Shown here piece by piece: positions 1 through 7,617 of a stretch of DNA of 64,000 bases. The stretch is from Vibrio sinaloensis. Its GTDB lineage: Bacteria; Pseudomonadota; Gammaproteobacteria; Enterobacterales; Vibrionaceae. Location of the stretch: positions 124,001-188,000 of the forward strand of contig NZ_JWLV01000045.1 of assembly GCF_000808535.1 (NCBI RefSeq), written 5' to 3'. How positions within the stretch are numbered: the first letter of the stretch is position 1; every line of letters begins with the position of its first letter. Below the pieces are notes generated by a model, which searched no databases, was not told where the DNA came from, and saw only the letters and a list, made by a program, of their open reading frames with translations. Both the position numbers and the translations under genes were made by a program.

Positions 1-135
1 ATCCCATGTACTGGCAAGGATAATTATGCTGTCTAGGGTTTTGCCTTTTAAAGCAATCGTTGCAATTGAAGCAGGCTTATCCAGCTTCATTTGATCAAGA
101 TCTGTTCTTCCAAGCCAACTGATTAGAGTTGCCAT
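1..135 (-). CDS. N-terminal fragment of an unidentified protein (runs off left edge)
   Basis: Reading leftwards from an ATG at 135-133 there are 45 open codons up to the window edge, beginning MATLISWLGRTDLDQMKLDK. The 'ISWLGRTDL' opening resembles the N-terminus of some RtcR-like or sigma-54-interacting regulators, but 45 residues are too few for a firm assignment. No strong ribosome binding site is visible upstream. It lies outside the cassette array, beyond the truncated last attC, so it is probably a fixed chromosomal gene flanking the integron. The minus orientation matches the cassettes, but there is no attC between it and the edge. Confidence 0.5.
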   Translation of the reverse strand, partial: MATLISWLGRTDLDQMKLDKPASIATIALKGKTLDSIIILASTWD

Positions 136-363
136 TTTGACGTCCGTAACTATTTTTACTTATGGGAATGGAGTTTACATCAATAGGTTGTTAGTTGATA
201 TTCAACTAAACACAATCGAGCAGTATGTCACAATGAATAAAATAGATGCGCTGCGTGACATGCATCACATTTACGCACTTTATTCTGCTGTCACCCCAAT
301 TGTTACCCCCTCGGAATCTAGTTAGTGAAAATATCTTAACAATCATATATTTACACCTAGATT
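136..363. other. Intergenic stretch between left chromosomal gene and end of array
   Basis: About 230 bp with no gene I can support. A 62-codon plus-strand frame (137-325) has no ribosome binding site and no recognisable protein. It must contain the promoter of the leftward gene at 1-135 and the broken edge of the integron, where the outer half of the last attC should be but is not. Confidence 0.4.
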
Positions 364-392
364 TAAAGTCCCTCTTAAACAGTTTGTTAGGT
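364..392 (-). repeat. Truncated attC (52nd from attI), distal end of array
   Basis: Only the R''-side end is present: a 'cctcttaaacagtttgttaggt' type end, with core GTTAGGT at 386-392. The matching simple half (TAACGCCC...), which lies about 120 bp away in every other site, is absent to the left. It belongs to the Mrr-nuclease cassette and marks the eroded end of the array. Confidence 0.7.
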
Positions 393-404
393 TTGTGTCT
401 ACCT

Positions 405-1160
405 TCAGTATCGTTGTAACCAAGATTTGAGATCATTGAAGTCTTTCAGATCAAGATGATTTTTTGCCATTTCAGCCTCTTTAATAGCATCTCGACTGAA
501 GAAGCCAGTAGTTACAATAATGCTTTTTGTTGCTTGCCTTAGGTTATGAACACCCATAACTTCACGAATTATACCAACGCCAACTTTATTGTCTGGAGCA
601 TATTTTTTGCACTCAATATGCGTCAAGTAACTGCTTACGGAATTACGAACATAAGCAATAATATCACGCCCACCATCTCTTGTTGCTTTAGTTAGCTCAA
701 CGTCGAAACCCATATCTTTCAGTATACTGGCGACTAACTCTTCAAATTTTCTTGGAGTTAAGTCATACATTTTTTCTGGGTTCTTTTTGAGGTAGATTTT
801 GATTTGGTCATCGATTGACGTTACAACATTAATTGCATCATCAGTAATAATCTCTTTAGATTCAATGTAAAAGTTTTCTTCGAATGAACCTTTTATTTCC
901 ATTTCACTCATTAGTGAAAGGATCTTATCCTCGGCATGAGCCTGATTTGGGAGACTAACATCAGCTTTTATACATCTATAGATGTGGTCTTCATCTTTAG
1001 CTAAAACAACATATGACCAGTCTTTATCATATGGGTCACGTATGACTGTACCTGCAAGATCAATCTCAGAACTACGAAACCAAGCTCTCTCAGGGAAAAA
1101 ACCCATACTATCGACATTGAGAGAATCAAACTCTTCTTTTGATATTTCCTGAATACTCAT
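405..1160 (-). CDS. Mrr-type restriction endonuclease-like protein (integron cassette)
   Basis: This 251-residue cytoplasmic protein has an N-terminal half of unknown fold and a C-terminal Mrr_cat-like nuclease domain from about residue 134. The domain starts with a TPRKFEELVASILKDMGF helix and carries the PD-(D/E)XK signature: D166 in DGGRD, then E183-x-K185 in HIECKK, followed by VGVGIIREVMG and an IIVTTGFFS strand typical of Mrr/SLL nucleases. By family it would cut DNA, perhaps modified or foreign DNA. The ATG at 1160 follows a GAGGAAAAAT ribosome binding site. It is the last cassette of the array, and its attC is truncated, so it may no longer be excisable. The domain call is firm; the biological target is unknown. 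Confidence 0.8.
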   Translation of the reverse strand: MSIQEISKEEFDSLNVDSMGFFPERAWFRSSEIDLAGTVIRDPYDKDWSYVVLAKDEDHIYRCIKADVSLPNQAHAEDKILSLMSEMEIKGSFEENFYIESKEIITDDAINVVTSIDDQIKIYLKKNPEKMYDLTPRKFEELVASILKDMGFDVELTKATRDGGRDIIAYVRNSVSSYLTHIECKKYAPDNKVGVGIIREVMGVHNLRQATKSIIVTTGFFSRDAIKEAEMAKNHLDLKDFNDLKSWLQRY

Positions 1161-1175
1161 ATTTTTCCTCGAAAA

Positions 1176-1303
1176 ACCTAACGCCCAATTAAGGGGTGAA
1201 CAACGCCTTCCCCAAACCTAAAGCATTGTGCCATAAACACTAAATTTGAAGTAGAAGCAAAAATGCCGAGCGTTGTGAATCCCTCTTAAATTGCTTGTTA
1301 TGT
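1176..1303 (-). repeat. attC site 51 (type N)
   Basis: 128 bp between cores ACCTAAC and GTTATGT. The inner arms are AACGCCCAATTAAGG and the complementary AATTGCTTGTT. It belongs to the enlarged family B ORF-less cassette to its right. Confidence 0.9.
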
Positions 1304-1455
1304 TTACCATAATTACATGATTTACTTGGATAAATAACTGTAATTTAAGCTTCATTTCCGGAGCCAAACCACAAAGCAGAATCAACTTAACCAACCTTCG
1401 ATTTATCCTATCAAGACGCAAAACAGGGGCAATAAGAAAGTGAATAAATTAACCT

Positions 1456-1588
1456 GTTCTAATCAAGTCAGTATTGCGACACTAACAAAAGATATAGGAT
1501 ACGAAAAAACCGAGTATTTCGGGGGAGAAATACTCGGTGAAGTGAGACAAAGGCTCATTTCCAAGGCTTATTGCAATACTGATTGAAC
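1456..1588. mobile_element. Possible MITE-like element or insertion-sequence remnant
   Basis: Imperfect terminal inverted repeats: GTTCTAATCAAGTCAGTATTGC-like at 1456-1477 (the inner CAGTATTGC is exact) and GCAATACTGATTGAAC at 1573-1588. Between them is a perfect 11-bp hairpin at 1510-1537. There is no coding capacity. It sits inside what is otherwise a family B ORF-less cassette, as expected of a small insertion. I cannot assign it to a known insertion-sequence family. Confidence 0.4.
1510..1537. terminator. Perfect hairpin inside the inserted element
   Basis: CCGAGTATTTC at 1510-1520 pairs exactly with GAAATACTCGG at 1527-1537 over a short G-rich loop, with a run of A upstream. It resembles a terminator for leftward (minus-strand) transcription. 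It could also simply be part of a mobile-element end. Confidence 0.45.
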
Positions 1589-1881
1589 CATATTTCATCA
1601 GATATTGAGTATCTTCTTTGTATCAATAAGTTAGCATTTGGTTTACTTTGGAATCAATTGCCTAGACGCTGGGCCCATAGACATCTTTAAGTCAGCTAAA
1701 CAAAAAAACCAACCGCCACGACCTGACAATGAAGCACCCCACGAACATTGGCATGTTTTACGGGCTGAGAGGTGCAAGAACTTAGACCGACAATATGGAT
1801 TTGCTGAGTCTACTAGGGACGAATTGCCAAAGGGACAAAGAACTAGAGCCTAAGACCTTTAAGCCCTTGAAATGCAGGTAA

Positions 1882-2007
1882 ACATAACGCCCTGTTAAGG
1901 TGTGAGCAACGCAATGCCCAAGCCTCCGCAGAACACCTTAAACACTGAAAACAACGCATAGTGAAAATGCCACGCGTTGCGAATCACTCTTAAACAGTTT
2001 GTTATGT
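1882..2007 (-). repeat. attC site 50 (type C)
   Basis: 126 bp between cores ACATAAC and GTTATGT. The arms are AACGCCCTGTTAAGG and CTTAAACAGTTTGTT. It belongs to the cassette at 2002-2433, whose stop codon is the TAA of this core. Confidence 0.9.
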
Positions 2008-2433
2008 ATCTTGTCGCTTAAGTTCTTTAACGTCTTTTTCAGTCTTCCAGTTGGTAAGATGCCCTGCTAAGTGGTTAATCTCAGCCACCGCTATTACTGC
2101 TATTGTCTGGTCATTAGACTCAATTTTCTGGATGGCTTTTGGAGAAGAATGTAACGCAAGGATTACCCCATAAGGTTGATAATCCTTAAAACCATCAGGT
2201 GACTTAAGCTGAACGTCTACACCGTTTTTAGTAATGGTTTCGTATCGCCTCAGTTTATTCTTTTCCACTTCGGTAAAGATTTTCTCTAAAAACTGGCTGC
2301 ATGTTCCTATGCTATTGACCAAAACTGTTAGTGGTGCATCTTTTTCTTTAGCCATTTTTACTGCGAAGGTATATGCAGCTCTTAGCTCATCTCCAGAAAT
2401 TAACTCTGGTGAAAAATAAGCGAATCTTTCCAT
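2002..2433 (-). CDS. Cassette protein of unknown function
   Basis: A 143-residue soluble protein I do not recognise. The ATG at 2433 is chosen over an in-frame ATG five codons upstream because GGAG lies about nine bases before it. The sequence alternates hydrophobic strands (TVLVNSIGTC, YGVILALHS, TIAVIAVAEINHLAGHL) with charged helices, suggesting a small alpha/beta fold. Its TAA stop is supplied by the R'' core of its own attC. No catalytic motif is evident. Confidence 0.75.
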   Translation of the reverse strand: MERFAYFSPELISGDELRAAYTFAVKMAKEKDAPLTVLVNSIGTCSQFLEKIFTEVEKNKLRRYETITKNGVDVQLKSPDGFKDYQPYGVILALHSSPKAIQKIESNDQTIAVIAVAEINHLAGHLTNWKTEKDVKELKRQDT

Positions 2434-2466
2434 ACTGACTATCTCCATTTTTTATATTGTTCGGAT

Positions 2467-2594
2467 ACATAACGCCGCGTTAAGTGGTGAACAACGCCAA
2501 CCATCAAACCTAAACCATTGTACCTTAAACACTTAAACTGACTTGGACTGAAATCGCCAAGCGTTGTGAATCCGTCTTAAACGCCTTGTTAGGC
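2467..2594 (-). repeat. attC site 49 (type G)
   Basis: 128 bp between cores ACATAAC and GTTAGGC. The arms are AACGCCGCGTTAAGTGG and CTTAAACGCCTTGTT. It belongs to the membrane-protein cassette at 2619. Confidence 0.9.
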
Positions 2595-2618
2595 ATACTT
2601 TGTCACCGGCTTTTGCTT

Positions 2619-3035
2619 TCAAAACTTTTCTTTGAGTGGTGTGAAATAACTGGCACACATTATCGCTCCAGCCAAAGACCATTCAAGGCAATCAAGCGCA
2701 AGAGCGCCAGCGTGAGTAAGATGAGACGTTGCCATAAAAATCATAACTATAGACAAAGGGAAAGTTGATATAAAAAACACTTCTCGTGAATATCTCCAAA
2801 AAAAGATAAGACCGAATGTACCATAAATCGAGAGTAACAAATTTATAAGAATCTGGCCGATATTTACCATGGAAGGCAAATCTCTAAGATCAAAGATAAA
2901 AGTGTTGTACGCATTCCATGTGCCTATTATTTCATCTGGGATAAGCCAGAAAAGGTACTTTTGGTTGAGTATTGAACCGCCAATCGATATGGCAATGTAA
3001 AGTAAAACCAGCATTCTGAATGTTCGAATATTCAT
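2619..3035 (-). CDS. Small integral membrane protein (cassette)
   Basis: 138 residues with about four predicted transmembrane segments: near residues 8-26 (MLVLLYIAISIGGSIL), 60-80 (GQILINLLLSIYGTFGLIFF), 85-103 (FFISTFPLSIVMIFMATS) and 108-130 (AGALALDCLEWSLAGAIMCA). The start follows an AAGGAAC ribosome binding site. No known family signature is visible. Many vibrio cassettes encode such small membrane proteins, and the function is unknown. Confidence 0.75.
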   Translation of the reverse strand: MNIRTFRMLVLLYIAISIGGSILNQKYLFWLIPDEIIGTWNAYNTFIFDLRDLPSMVNIGQILINLLLSIYGTFGLIFFWRYSREVFFISTFPLSIVMIFMATSHLTHAGALALDCLEWSLAGAIMCASYFTPLKEKF

Positions 3036-3050
3036 GGAAGTTCCTTGTAC

Positions 3051-3177
3051 GCCTAACGCCGCGTTAAGTGGTGAACAACGCTACCACCAAACCTAAATCA
3101 TTGTGCCGTATACACTTAAGCTGACATGAACCAAAATCGCCAAGCGTTGTGAATCCGCCTTAAACGCTTTGTTATAT
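3051..3177 (-). repeat. attC site 48 (type G)
   Basis: 127 bp between GCCTAAC and GTTATAT, with type G arms. It belongs to the cassette at 3197-3496. Confidence 0.9.
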
Positions 3178-3196
3178 TGCTGCTGCCAAAACCAAT

Positions 3197-3496
3197 TTAT
3201 TGATTTAACTGGGATGCGAGCAACAGTAGCGAAAAAATAGCAAAGCTGTACCTGAGATCATTCCTAAGTTTTATCAACCTCTTATTATTCAGTTGATCCA
3301 GATCTTTGCCGAAAAGCATTGGGACAAATAAGAACATACCAAAATGGAACACTACGAACGGTGGAGCCCCTCTAGAGCGCCAATGCTCATTCTCCATTTC
3401 ATTCCATTCATCATAAAAACTCTTGCTGGATTTTATAAGCGGAAACAACGAAGCCAACACCGCACAAACCATTAGAGTGTTAAATAACTCACCCAT
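3197..3496 (-). CDS. Small membrane protein (cassette)
   Basis: 99 residues. Hydrophobic segments lie near 4-22 (LFNTLMVCAVLASLFPLI), 47-63 (FVVFHFGMFLFVPMLFG) and 82-96 (YSFAIFSLLLLASQL), with a charged stretch (YDEWNEMENEHWRSRG) between the first two. An AGGGATTAAA ribosome binding site precedes the ATG. It resembles no family I can name. The topology suggests an inner-membrane protein with a soluble loop. Confidence 0.7.
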   Translation of the reverse strand: MGELFNTLMVCAVLASLFPLIKSSKSFYDEWNEMENEHWRSRGAPPFVVFHFGMFLFVPMLFGKDLDQLNNKRLIKLRNDLRYSFAIFSLLLLASQLNQ

Positions 3497-3520
3497 TTTA
3501 ATCCCTGAACTTGAAAAACA

Positions 3521-3648
3521 ATATAACGCCGCGTTAAGTGGTGAACAACGCTAACCACCAAACCTAAACCATTGTACCTTAAACACTAAACTCAACTTAA
3601 ACTGAAATCGCCACGCGTTGTGAATCCGCCTTAAACGCCTTGTTAGAA
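3521..3648 (-). repeat. attC site 47 (type G)
   Basis: 128 bp between ATATAAC and GTTAGAA; the R'' core deviates slightly from the GTTRRRY consensus. It belongs to the AhpD-like cassette. Confidence 0.9.
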
Positions 3649-3650
3649 CG

Positions 3651-3938
3651 TTACTCAAAGCTATCGAGATCAATATTGTATTTATTTAGGACTTCTTGCA
3701 TTTGGAGTTTCTTTTGCCCTGCAGCTACCGCCATAACTTTTGCGGTAACATCTGAAATTTCACCTTTTGAAATACCGGCTTTTTTTGCTTCTAACAAATA
3801 ATACCGAGTGCATGGTAAACAATTCATCGCCATAGCTGCGGACAAACCAACTAATAATTCAGTTCTCGTATCCAAATACTCGTTTTCATGAGTTGAGTGA
3901 TAAAACTCTTCGTACCCTTTTTGGTGCTTCCCTAGCAT
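3651..3938 (-). CDS. Carboxymuconolactone decarboxylase / AhpD-like protein (cassette)
   Basis: 95 residues. A helical CMD/AhpD-like core contains the redox pair C-x-x-C in AMNCLPCTRYY at about residues 40-43, followed by ...EAKKAGISKGEISDVTAKVMAVAAGQ, which is the usual second helix of the family. In AhpD the Cys pair is followed by a conserved His; here that position is aromatic (Y), so peroxidase-relay activity may be altered. The start at the second ATG is preferred because AAGGA sits at proper spacing. The family call is good; the substrate is unknown. Confidence 0.75.
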   Translation of the reverse strand: MLGKHQKGYEEFYHSTHENEYLDTRTELLVGLSAAMAMNCLPCTRYYLLEAKKAGISKGEISDVTAKVMAVAAGQKKLQMQEVLNKYNIDLDSFE

Positions 3939-3954
3939 AAACATTCCTTATAAG

Positions 3955-4078
3955 TTCTAACGCCCAATTAAGTTGTGAGCAACGCTGCCACATTGCCTAA
4001 GCATTTCACCGTAATCACCAAACTAATTGAAACCGAAAGCGCCGAGCGTTGCGAATCAGCTTGAATTGTTTGTTAGGC
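3955..4078 (-). repeat. attC site 46 (type N, short-arm variant)
   Basis: 124 bp between TTCTAAC and GTTAGGC. The arm AATTAAGTTGTGAGC is shared with sites 16 and 5. It belongs to a family A ORF-less cassette. Confidence 0.9.
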
Positions 4079-4500
4079 AAATTTTCTGTGTACTCACTTA
4101 CTTGGTTTGAAAACAGGATACCTTAAACACGATAAGCAACCAATCACCCACGGGCTTTTTGTGATTCAAGAACCACTGAAGTCACTATGTTACAGCCTCA
4201 CTTTCAACGTTCATGAAACACAACCTTTCAACGACAAAGCAGCTTTTGAATCTGAGAAACTTAAAGCTACGAACTGACAGCAAAATGAAAGCTTCGATTA
4301 ACTTGTCCTTTCCACACTTTAAGCCAGTGAAACTCACCACCAACCGATACTGAAAGCCAATGAGGCAACCCACGAATCTTGGCATGTTTTACGGTTGGAG
4401 AGATTCAAGAATTTGAGCCGACAATACAGAATTGCCGACCAAGAAAAGCAGGTGGCCAGAGGGAGCTAGAAGATTAGAACAAAGAACTTTTCTGCCCTTT
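4079..4500 (-). other. ORF-less cassette, family A copy 1 (sub-branch A2)
   Basis: 422 bp. It carries the family A blocks: the 'gtgattcaagaaccac' palindrome core near 4160-4175, 'cacactttaagccagtgaaa', the conserved 'aatgaggcaacccacgaat' / 'ttggcatgttttacgg' block, and 'gaattgccgac'. The outer U/A pairs of the palindrome are lost here. A 66-codon minus frame (4185-4385) is not preserved in length in the other copies. It is closest to copy 9 at 22384-22806. Confidence 0.75.
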
Positions 4501-4597
4501 GCCTAACGCCGCATTAAGGTGTGAGCGGCGCTTGGCTACACTTGAGCGAAGCGAAACTGCCAAGCGTTGCGAATCACTCTTAAATGCTTTGTTATAC
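4501..4597 (-). repeat. attC site 45 (short, 97 bp)
   Basis: The cores GCCTAAC and GTTATAC are only 97 bp apart. The arms (AACGCCGCATTAAGG, CTTAAATGCTTTGTT) are normal but the central variable region is about 30 bp shorter than in every other site. It belongs to the two-gene cassette at 4604-5405. Confidence 0.85.
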
Positions 4598-4603
4598 AAA
4601 TAG

Positions 4604-5095
4604 TTAATCGTATACAGCTTCCGCTCTTTCTGCGCTACTAAACACAATTGCTTCCCAGGCAGCTCTTGTACATGACCATAGTGAATAGCCTAGTAAGAAC
4701 AAACACACAACTAGCATTGAATATATGTCTAGTGACTCAAAGTGGTTGAAGTAAATTACATCACCAAAAAACTGTTGGATATAAACACCTTTAAGGATGG
4801 ATGCCGAGGTAGTCATTGCTAACCCGTAAGTAATAGCAGCAAAAGCCGAGTCAGCGAAAATACCAAATTGTTTATATATTAGCCCTGCATACTCGGCACT
4901 TGACCCTTTGGCTGAAAGGTAATGTAAAACAAAGCATATAAGTGAGCCAAACCAGATACTTATATTAAGGTGCTTCCACTCAAGTACATTTCGGATAGCT
5001 TCATTGTAATACTTCTGATCAGTAATATAAGTAGCTGCTATCGCGACAAGCACAATGAGAACAAAGACTAGGCGATAGTTAAATTTAGGAAGCAT
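4604..5095 (-). CDS. Membrane protein, second gene of a two-gene cassette
   Basis: 163 residues with about four transmembrane segments: near residues 9-25 (LVFVLIVLVAIAATYI), 45-60 (ISIWFGSLICFVLHYL), 85-102 and 125-145 (MLVVCLFLLGYSLWSC). The ATG at 5095 follows GGGAGTAAAT and overlaps the end of the upstream glycine-zipper gene by 11 bp, implying coupled translation. The product is not recognised. Its pairing with a glycine-zipper protein in one mobile unit suggests they act together at the membrane. Confidence 0.7.
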   Translation of the reverse strand: MLPKFNYRLVFVLIVLVAIAATYITDQKYYNEAIRNVLEWKHLNISIWFGSLICFVLHYLSAKGSSAEYAGLIYKQFGIFADSAFAAITYGLAMTTSASILKGVYIQQFFGDVIYFNHFESLDIYSMLVVCLFLLGYSLWSCTRAAWEAIVFSSAERAEAVYD

Positions 5096-5405
5096 ATTTA
5101 CTCCCATTAAACTCGTTTACCTTTTTTTGGTCTTCATCGTCGTTACTTTTACCGAGCAAGCCACCGATTAAACCACCTAGCACTACTCCCGGCACACCAC
5201 CCATTACTCCAATAACACCGCCTAAAGCCATTGCTGGTGCTGTTTTATTGTCTGATTCAGCTAGAACTGAATTGACAGAGTAAACCTTATCATTAACCTT
5301 TAAACGGCTAGAACCTAAGCTTTGAGCTAACTCTTGGCGCGTTTTAGCCGTATTTTGAATATATGTTTTCTTCCCTGTCTGACGATCTTGTACATACAGA
5401 CGCAT
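5085..5405 (-). CDS. Glycine-zipper protein, first gene of a two-gene cassette
   Basis: 106 residues. The N-terminal 50 residues are basic and hydrophilic (QDRQTGKKTYIQNTAKTRQE). A glycine-rich hydrophobic segment at about 60-86 (ALGGVIGVMGGVPG, then VVLGGLIGGLLG) has the small-xxx-small spacing of a glycine zipper, and an acidic tail follows. There is no signal peptide. AAGGAG precedes the ATG. Glycine-zipper segments insert into or assemble in membranes, so a pore-like or regulatory role with the downstream membrane protein is possible but is inference. Confidence 0.7.
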   Translation of the reverse strand: MRLYVQDRQTGKKTYIQNTAKTRQELAQSLGSSRLKVNDKVYSVNSVLAESDNKTAPAMALGGVIGVMGGVPGVVLGGLIGGLLGKSNDDEDQKKVNEFNGSKYAS

Positions 5406-5425
5406 CTGACTAACTCCTTTTATTT

Positions 5426-5551
5426 GTATAACGCCCTGTTAAGGTGTGAGCAACGCAACACCGATGCTGCCGCACATCACCTTAATCACTAGCATCAACG
5501 CATGGTAAAAATGCCAAGCGTTGCGAATCACTCTTAAACAGATTGTTAGTT
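5426..5551 (-). repeat. attC site 44 (type C)
   Basis: 126 bp between GTATAAC and GTTAGTT, with type C arms. It belongs to the cassette at 5554-6303. A minus frame through it reads ...RVIRNAWHFYHALM..., like the Vibrio DUF3265 proteins. Confidence 0.9.
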
Positions 5552-5553
5552 TG

Positions 5554-6303
5554 CTACTTATAGATATCTTCAGGCTTAACGTGAAAAACGCAATCCTCGA
5601 TTTCAAGGCGCATTCTGCCAAAAAAACTTGCCATGTCTTTAAAGGATTTTAAGTCTCCTACGAACTTTGTACTTAAGCGCCGATTGTAATTTATAAAAGC
5701 CTGCCAATAACCAGTGAACTCATTAAGAACAAGATGAGCGACAACTGATTCATTTTCACAGTTGCCTTCACTATCAACTTGCTCAAACCAGATCTCTAAT
5801 CTAGGGACTTCTAACTTAAAATCTGGATCCAACTTGCTCAAGAATGAATCAGTATTTTCTTGTTTGGAATATTCGATCTCTCTATCCGCGTGCCCATTAT
5901 ACTTTAGCTCGGCTCTCGATAGTCTAATACCCATTTTCTGCGCTAACTCTTGAAGAACAAGGGTATTCCTAAAAAAATATGGTTTTAAGTTTTCAGCCAA
6001 GTCTGCAGCCCTATCAAATAACTCATCCAAACTTTGTTTATCTATCTCGGCGTAGCTCAAGGCTTCTGCTATGAGTGCAGTGACTTTACTGATTTCATCT
6101 AAAGTTGGTCGAACCTCCTTCATATCTGACTCTGTTAGTCCTTCTTCATAAAAGTAGCCTCTAGAGATCGACTTCCCAAAAAGCTCGATTGAAGTTGATG
6201 CAAGCTTAACTGATTCTTGAGAGTAATTGAGCGTTTGAACAAACTTGCGTATTTGTTCTAAGCGGTAAATATCGCCATACAACTCTTCAAAACGTTCGTT
6301 CAT
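5554..6303 (-). CDS. Cassette protein of unknown function (249 aa)
   Basis: A soluble protein of 249 residues, one of the longer cassette products. The N-terminal two thirds are predicted helical (RLEQIRKFVQTLNYSQESVKL, LDEISKVTALIAEALSYAEI, FDRAADLAENLKPYFFRN). The C-terminal part is strand-rich (LEVPRLEIWFEQVDSEG, ESVVAHLVLNEFTGYWQAFI). AAGGT lies at good spacing from the ATG. No family or catalytic signature is recognised. Confidence 0.75.
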   Translation of the reverse strand: MNERFEELYGDIYRLEQIRKFVQTLNYSQESVKLASTSIELFGKSISRGYFYEEGLTESDMKEVRPTLDEISKVTALIAEALSYAEIDKQSLDELFDRAADLAENLKPYFFRNTLVLQELAQKMGIRLSRAELKYNGHADREIEYSKQENTDSFLSKLDPDFKLEVPRLEIWFEQVDSEGNCENESVVAHLVLNEFTGYWQAFINYNRRLSTKFVGDLKSFKDMASFFGRMRLEIEDCVFHVKPEDIYK

Positions 6304-6385
6304 ATTAAAGACCTTAAAGAAATTGATTCAAAACTGTACCAACAATAATATCAACAAAAATAATCGCCTTCGTAAAATGATTGCA

Positions 6386-6513
6386 AACTAACGCCGCGTT
6401 AAGTGGTGAACAACGCCAACCACCAAACCTAAACCATTGTACCTTAAACACTTAAGCTAACTTGAACTGAAATCGCCAAGCGTTGTGAATCCGTCTTGAA
6501 CGCCTTGTTAGGC
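6386..6513 (-). repeat. attC site 43 (type G)
   Basis: 128 bp between AACTAAC and GTTAGGC. It belongs to the ORF-less family A cassette at 6514. Confidence 0.9.
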
Positions 6514-6937
6514 GAAGTTTCACACCAGTGTTTAAGTTGTTTTGAAAGCAGATTACCCGAAACAAAATAAGCAACCAAACACCCACTGATTTTTTGTGAT
6601 TCAAGAACCACAAAACTCACTATGTTTCAGCCAAAATTCCAACGGCCACGAAATGCGAGTTTGCAGCGACTAAGTAGTTTTTGAACCTGAGAAACCCAAA
6701 GCTGCAAAATTAAAGCGAGAACGAAAAACTCGATTAACTTGCCCTTGCCACACTTTGAGCCAGTTAAACCCACCGCCATCCAACACTGAAAACCAATGAG
6801 GCAACCCACGAATTTTGACATGTTTTACGGCTGGAGAGATTCAAGATTTTGAGCCGACAATGTTGAATTGCCGACTTAGAAAAACGAATGCTCAAAGAGA
6901 ACTAAGAAGATGAGAACAAAGAACTTTCCTGCCCGTC
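6514..6937 (-). other. ORF-less cassette, family A copy 2
   Basis: 424 bp. It carries a complete 24-bp palindrome at 6592-6615 (left half TTTTGTGATTC, right half GAACCACAAAA), the 'aatgaggcaacccacgaatt' and 'acatgttttacggctggaga' block, 'gaattgccgacttag' and 'gagaacaaagaactttcctg' next to the upstream attC. A 64-codon minus frame (6627-6821) has no ribosome binding site and is shorter in sister copies. Confidence 0.8.
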
Positions 6938-7065
6938 GCCTAACGCCGCGTTAAGTGGTGAGCAACGCCAACCACCAAACCTAAACCATTGTACCTTAAA
7001 CACTTAACCTAACTTGAACCGAGAGCGCCAAGCGTTGTGAATCCGCCTTAAACGCCTTGTTAGGC
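6938..7065 (-). repeat. attC site 42 (type G)
   Basis: 128 bp between GCCTAAC and GTTAGGC. It belongs to the family A cassette at 7066. Confidence 0.9.
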
Positions 7066-7489
7066 GAAGTTTCCCACCAGTGTTTAAGTTATTTGGAAAG
7101 CAGGTTACCCGAAACTAAATAAGCAACCAAACACCCACTGACTTTTTGTGATTCAAGAACCACAAATGTCACTATGTTTCAGCTAAGATGCCAGCGACCA
7201 CGAAATACAGACTTTCAGCGATCAATTTGCTTTTGAGGAAACGAAACGTAAAGCTACAAACTTAAAGCGAGAACAAAAGCCTCAATTAACTTGCCCCTAC
7301 CACACTTTGAGCCAATGAAACTCACAACCAACCGGCTATGAAAACCAATGAGGCAACCCGCAAACCTTGGCATGTTTTACGGCCAGAGAGATTCAAGAAT
7401 TTGAACAGACAATCTTGAATTGCCGACTTAGAAAAACGAATGCTCAAAGAGACCTAAGAAAATGAGAACAAAGGACTTTCCTGCCCGTC
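7066..7489 (-). other. ORF-less cassette, family A copy 3
   Basis: 424 bp. The palindrome core lies at 7145-7166 and all conserved family A blocks are present. The minus frame that is 64-66 codons long in copies 1, 2 and 5 stops after 40 codons here, arguing against a conserved protein. It is the second of three consecutive family A cassettes. Confidence 0.8.
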
Positions 7490-7617
7490 GCCTAACGCCG
7501 CGTTAAGTGGTGAACAACGCTAACCACCAAACTTAAACCATTGTACCTTAAACACTAAATTCAACTTGAACTGAAATCGCCAAGCGTTGTGAATCCGCCT
7601 TAAACGCCTTGTTAGGC
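7490..7617 (-). repeat. attC site 41 (type G)
   Basis: 128 bp between GCCTAAC and GTTAGGC. It belongs to the family A cassette at 7618. Confidence 0.9.

Larger units (their letters stand above)
1304..1881 (-). other. ORF-less cassette, family B copy 1, with insertion
   Basis: The flanks match family B: the left end resembles 'acatgatttacttg' and 'aaaccacaaagcag', and the right end carries 'aacattggcatgttttacgg', 'ccgacaat' and 'gctgagtctactagggacga'. This copy is about 124 bp longer than the other four because its middle is replaced or interrupted by foreign sequence that includes the inverted-repeat element at 1456-1588. A plus-strand 71-codon frame at 1638-1853 runs through the conserved repeat, is not kept in other copies and is not called. 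Confidence 0.75.

Noticed and set aside
1638..1853. 71-codon plus-strand frame in the enlarged family B cassette
   Set aside because: It lies in the repeated non-coding block, is antisense to the cassettes, and is not preserved in sister copies.
6627..6821. 64-codon minus frame MSKFVGCLIGFQ... recurring in family A cassettes
   Set aside because: No ribosome binding site, length varies from 40 to 66 codons between copies, and the ATG is lost in the copy at 19931. Codon-bias analysis over many copies could still overturn this.
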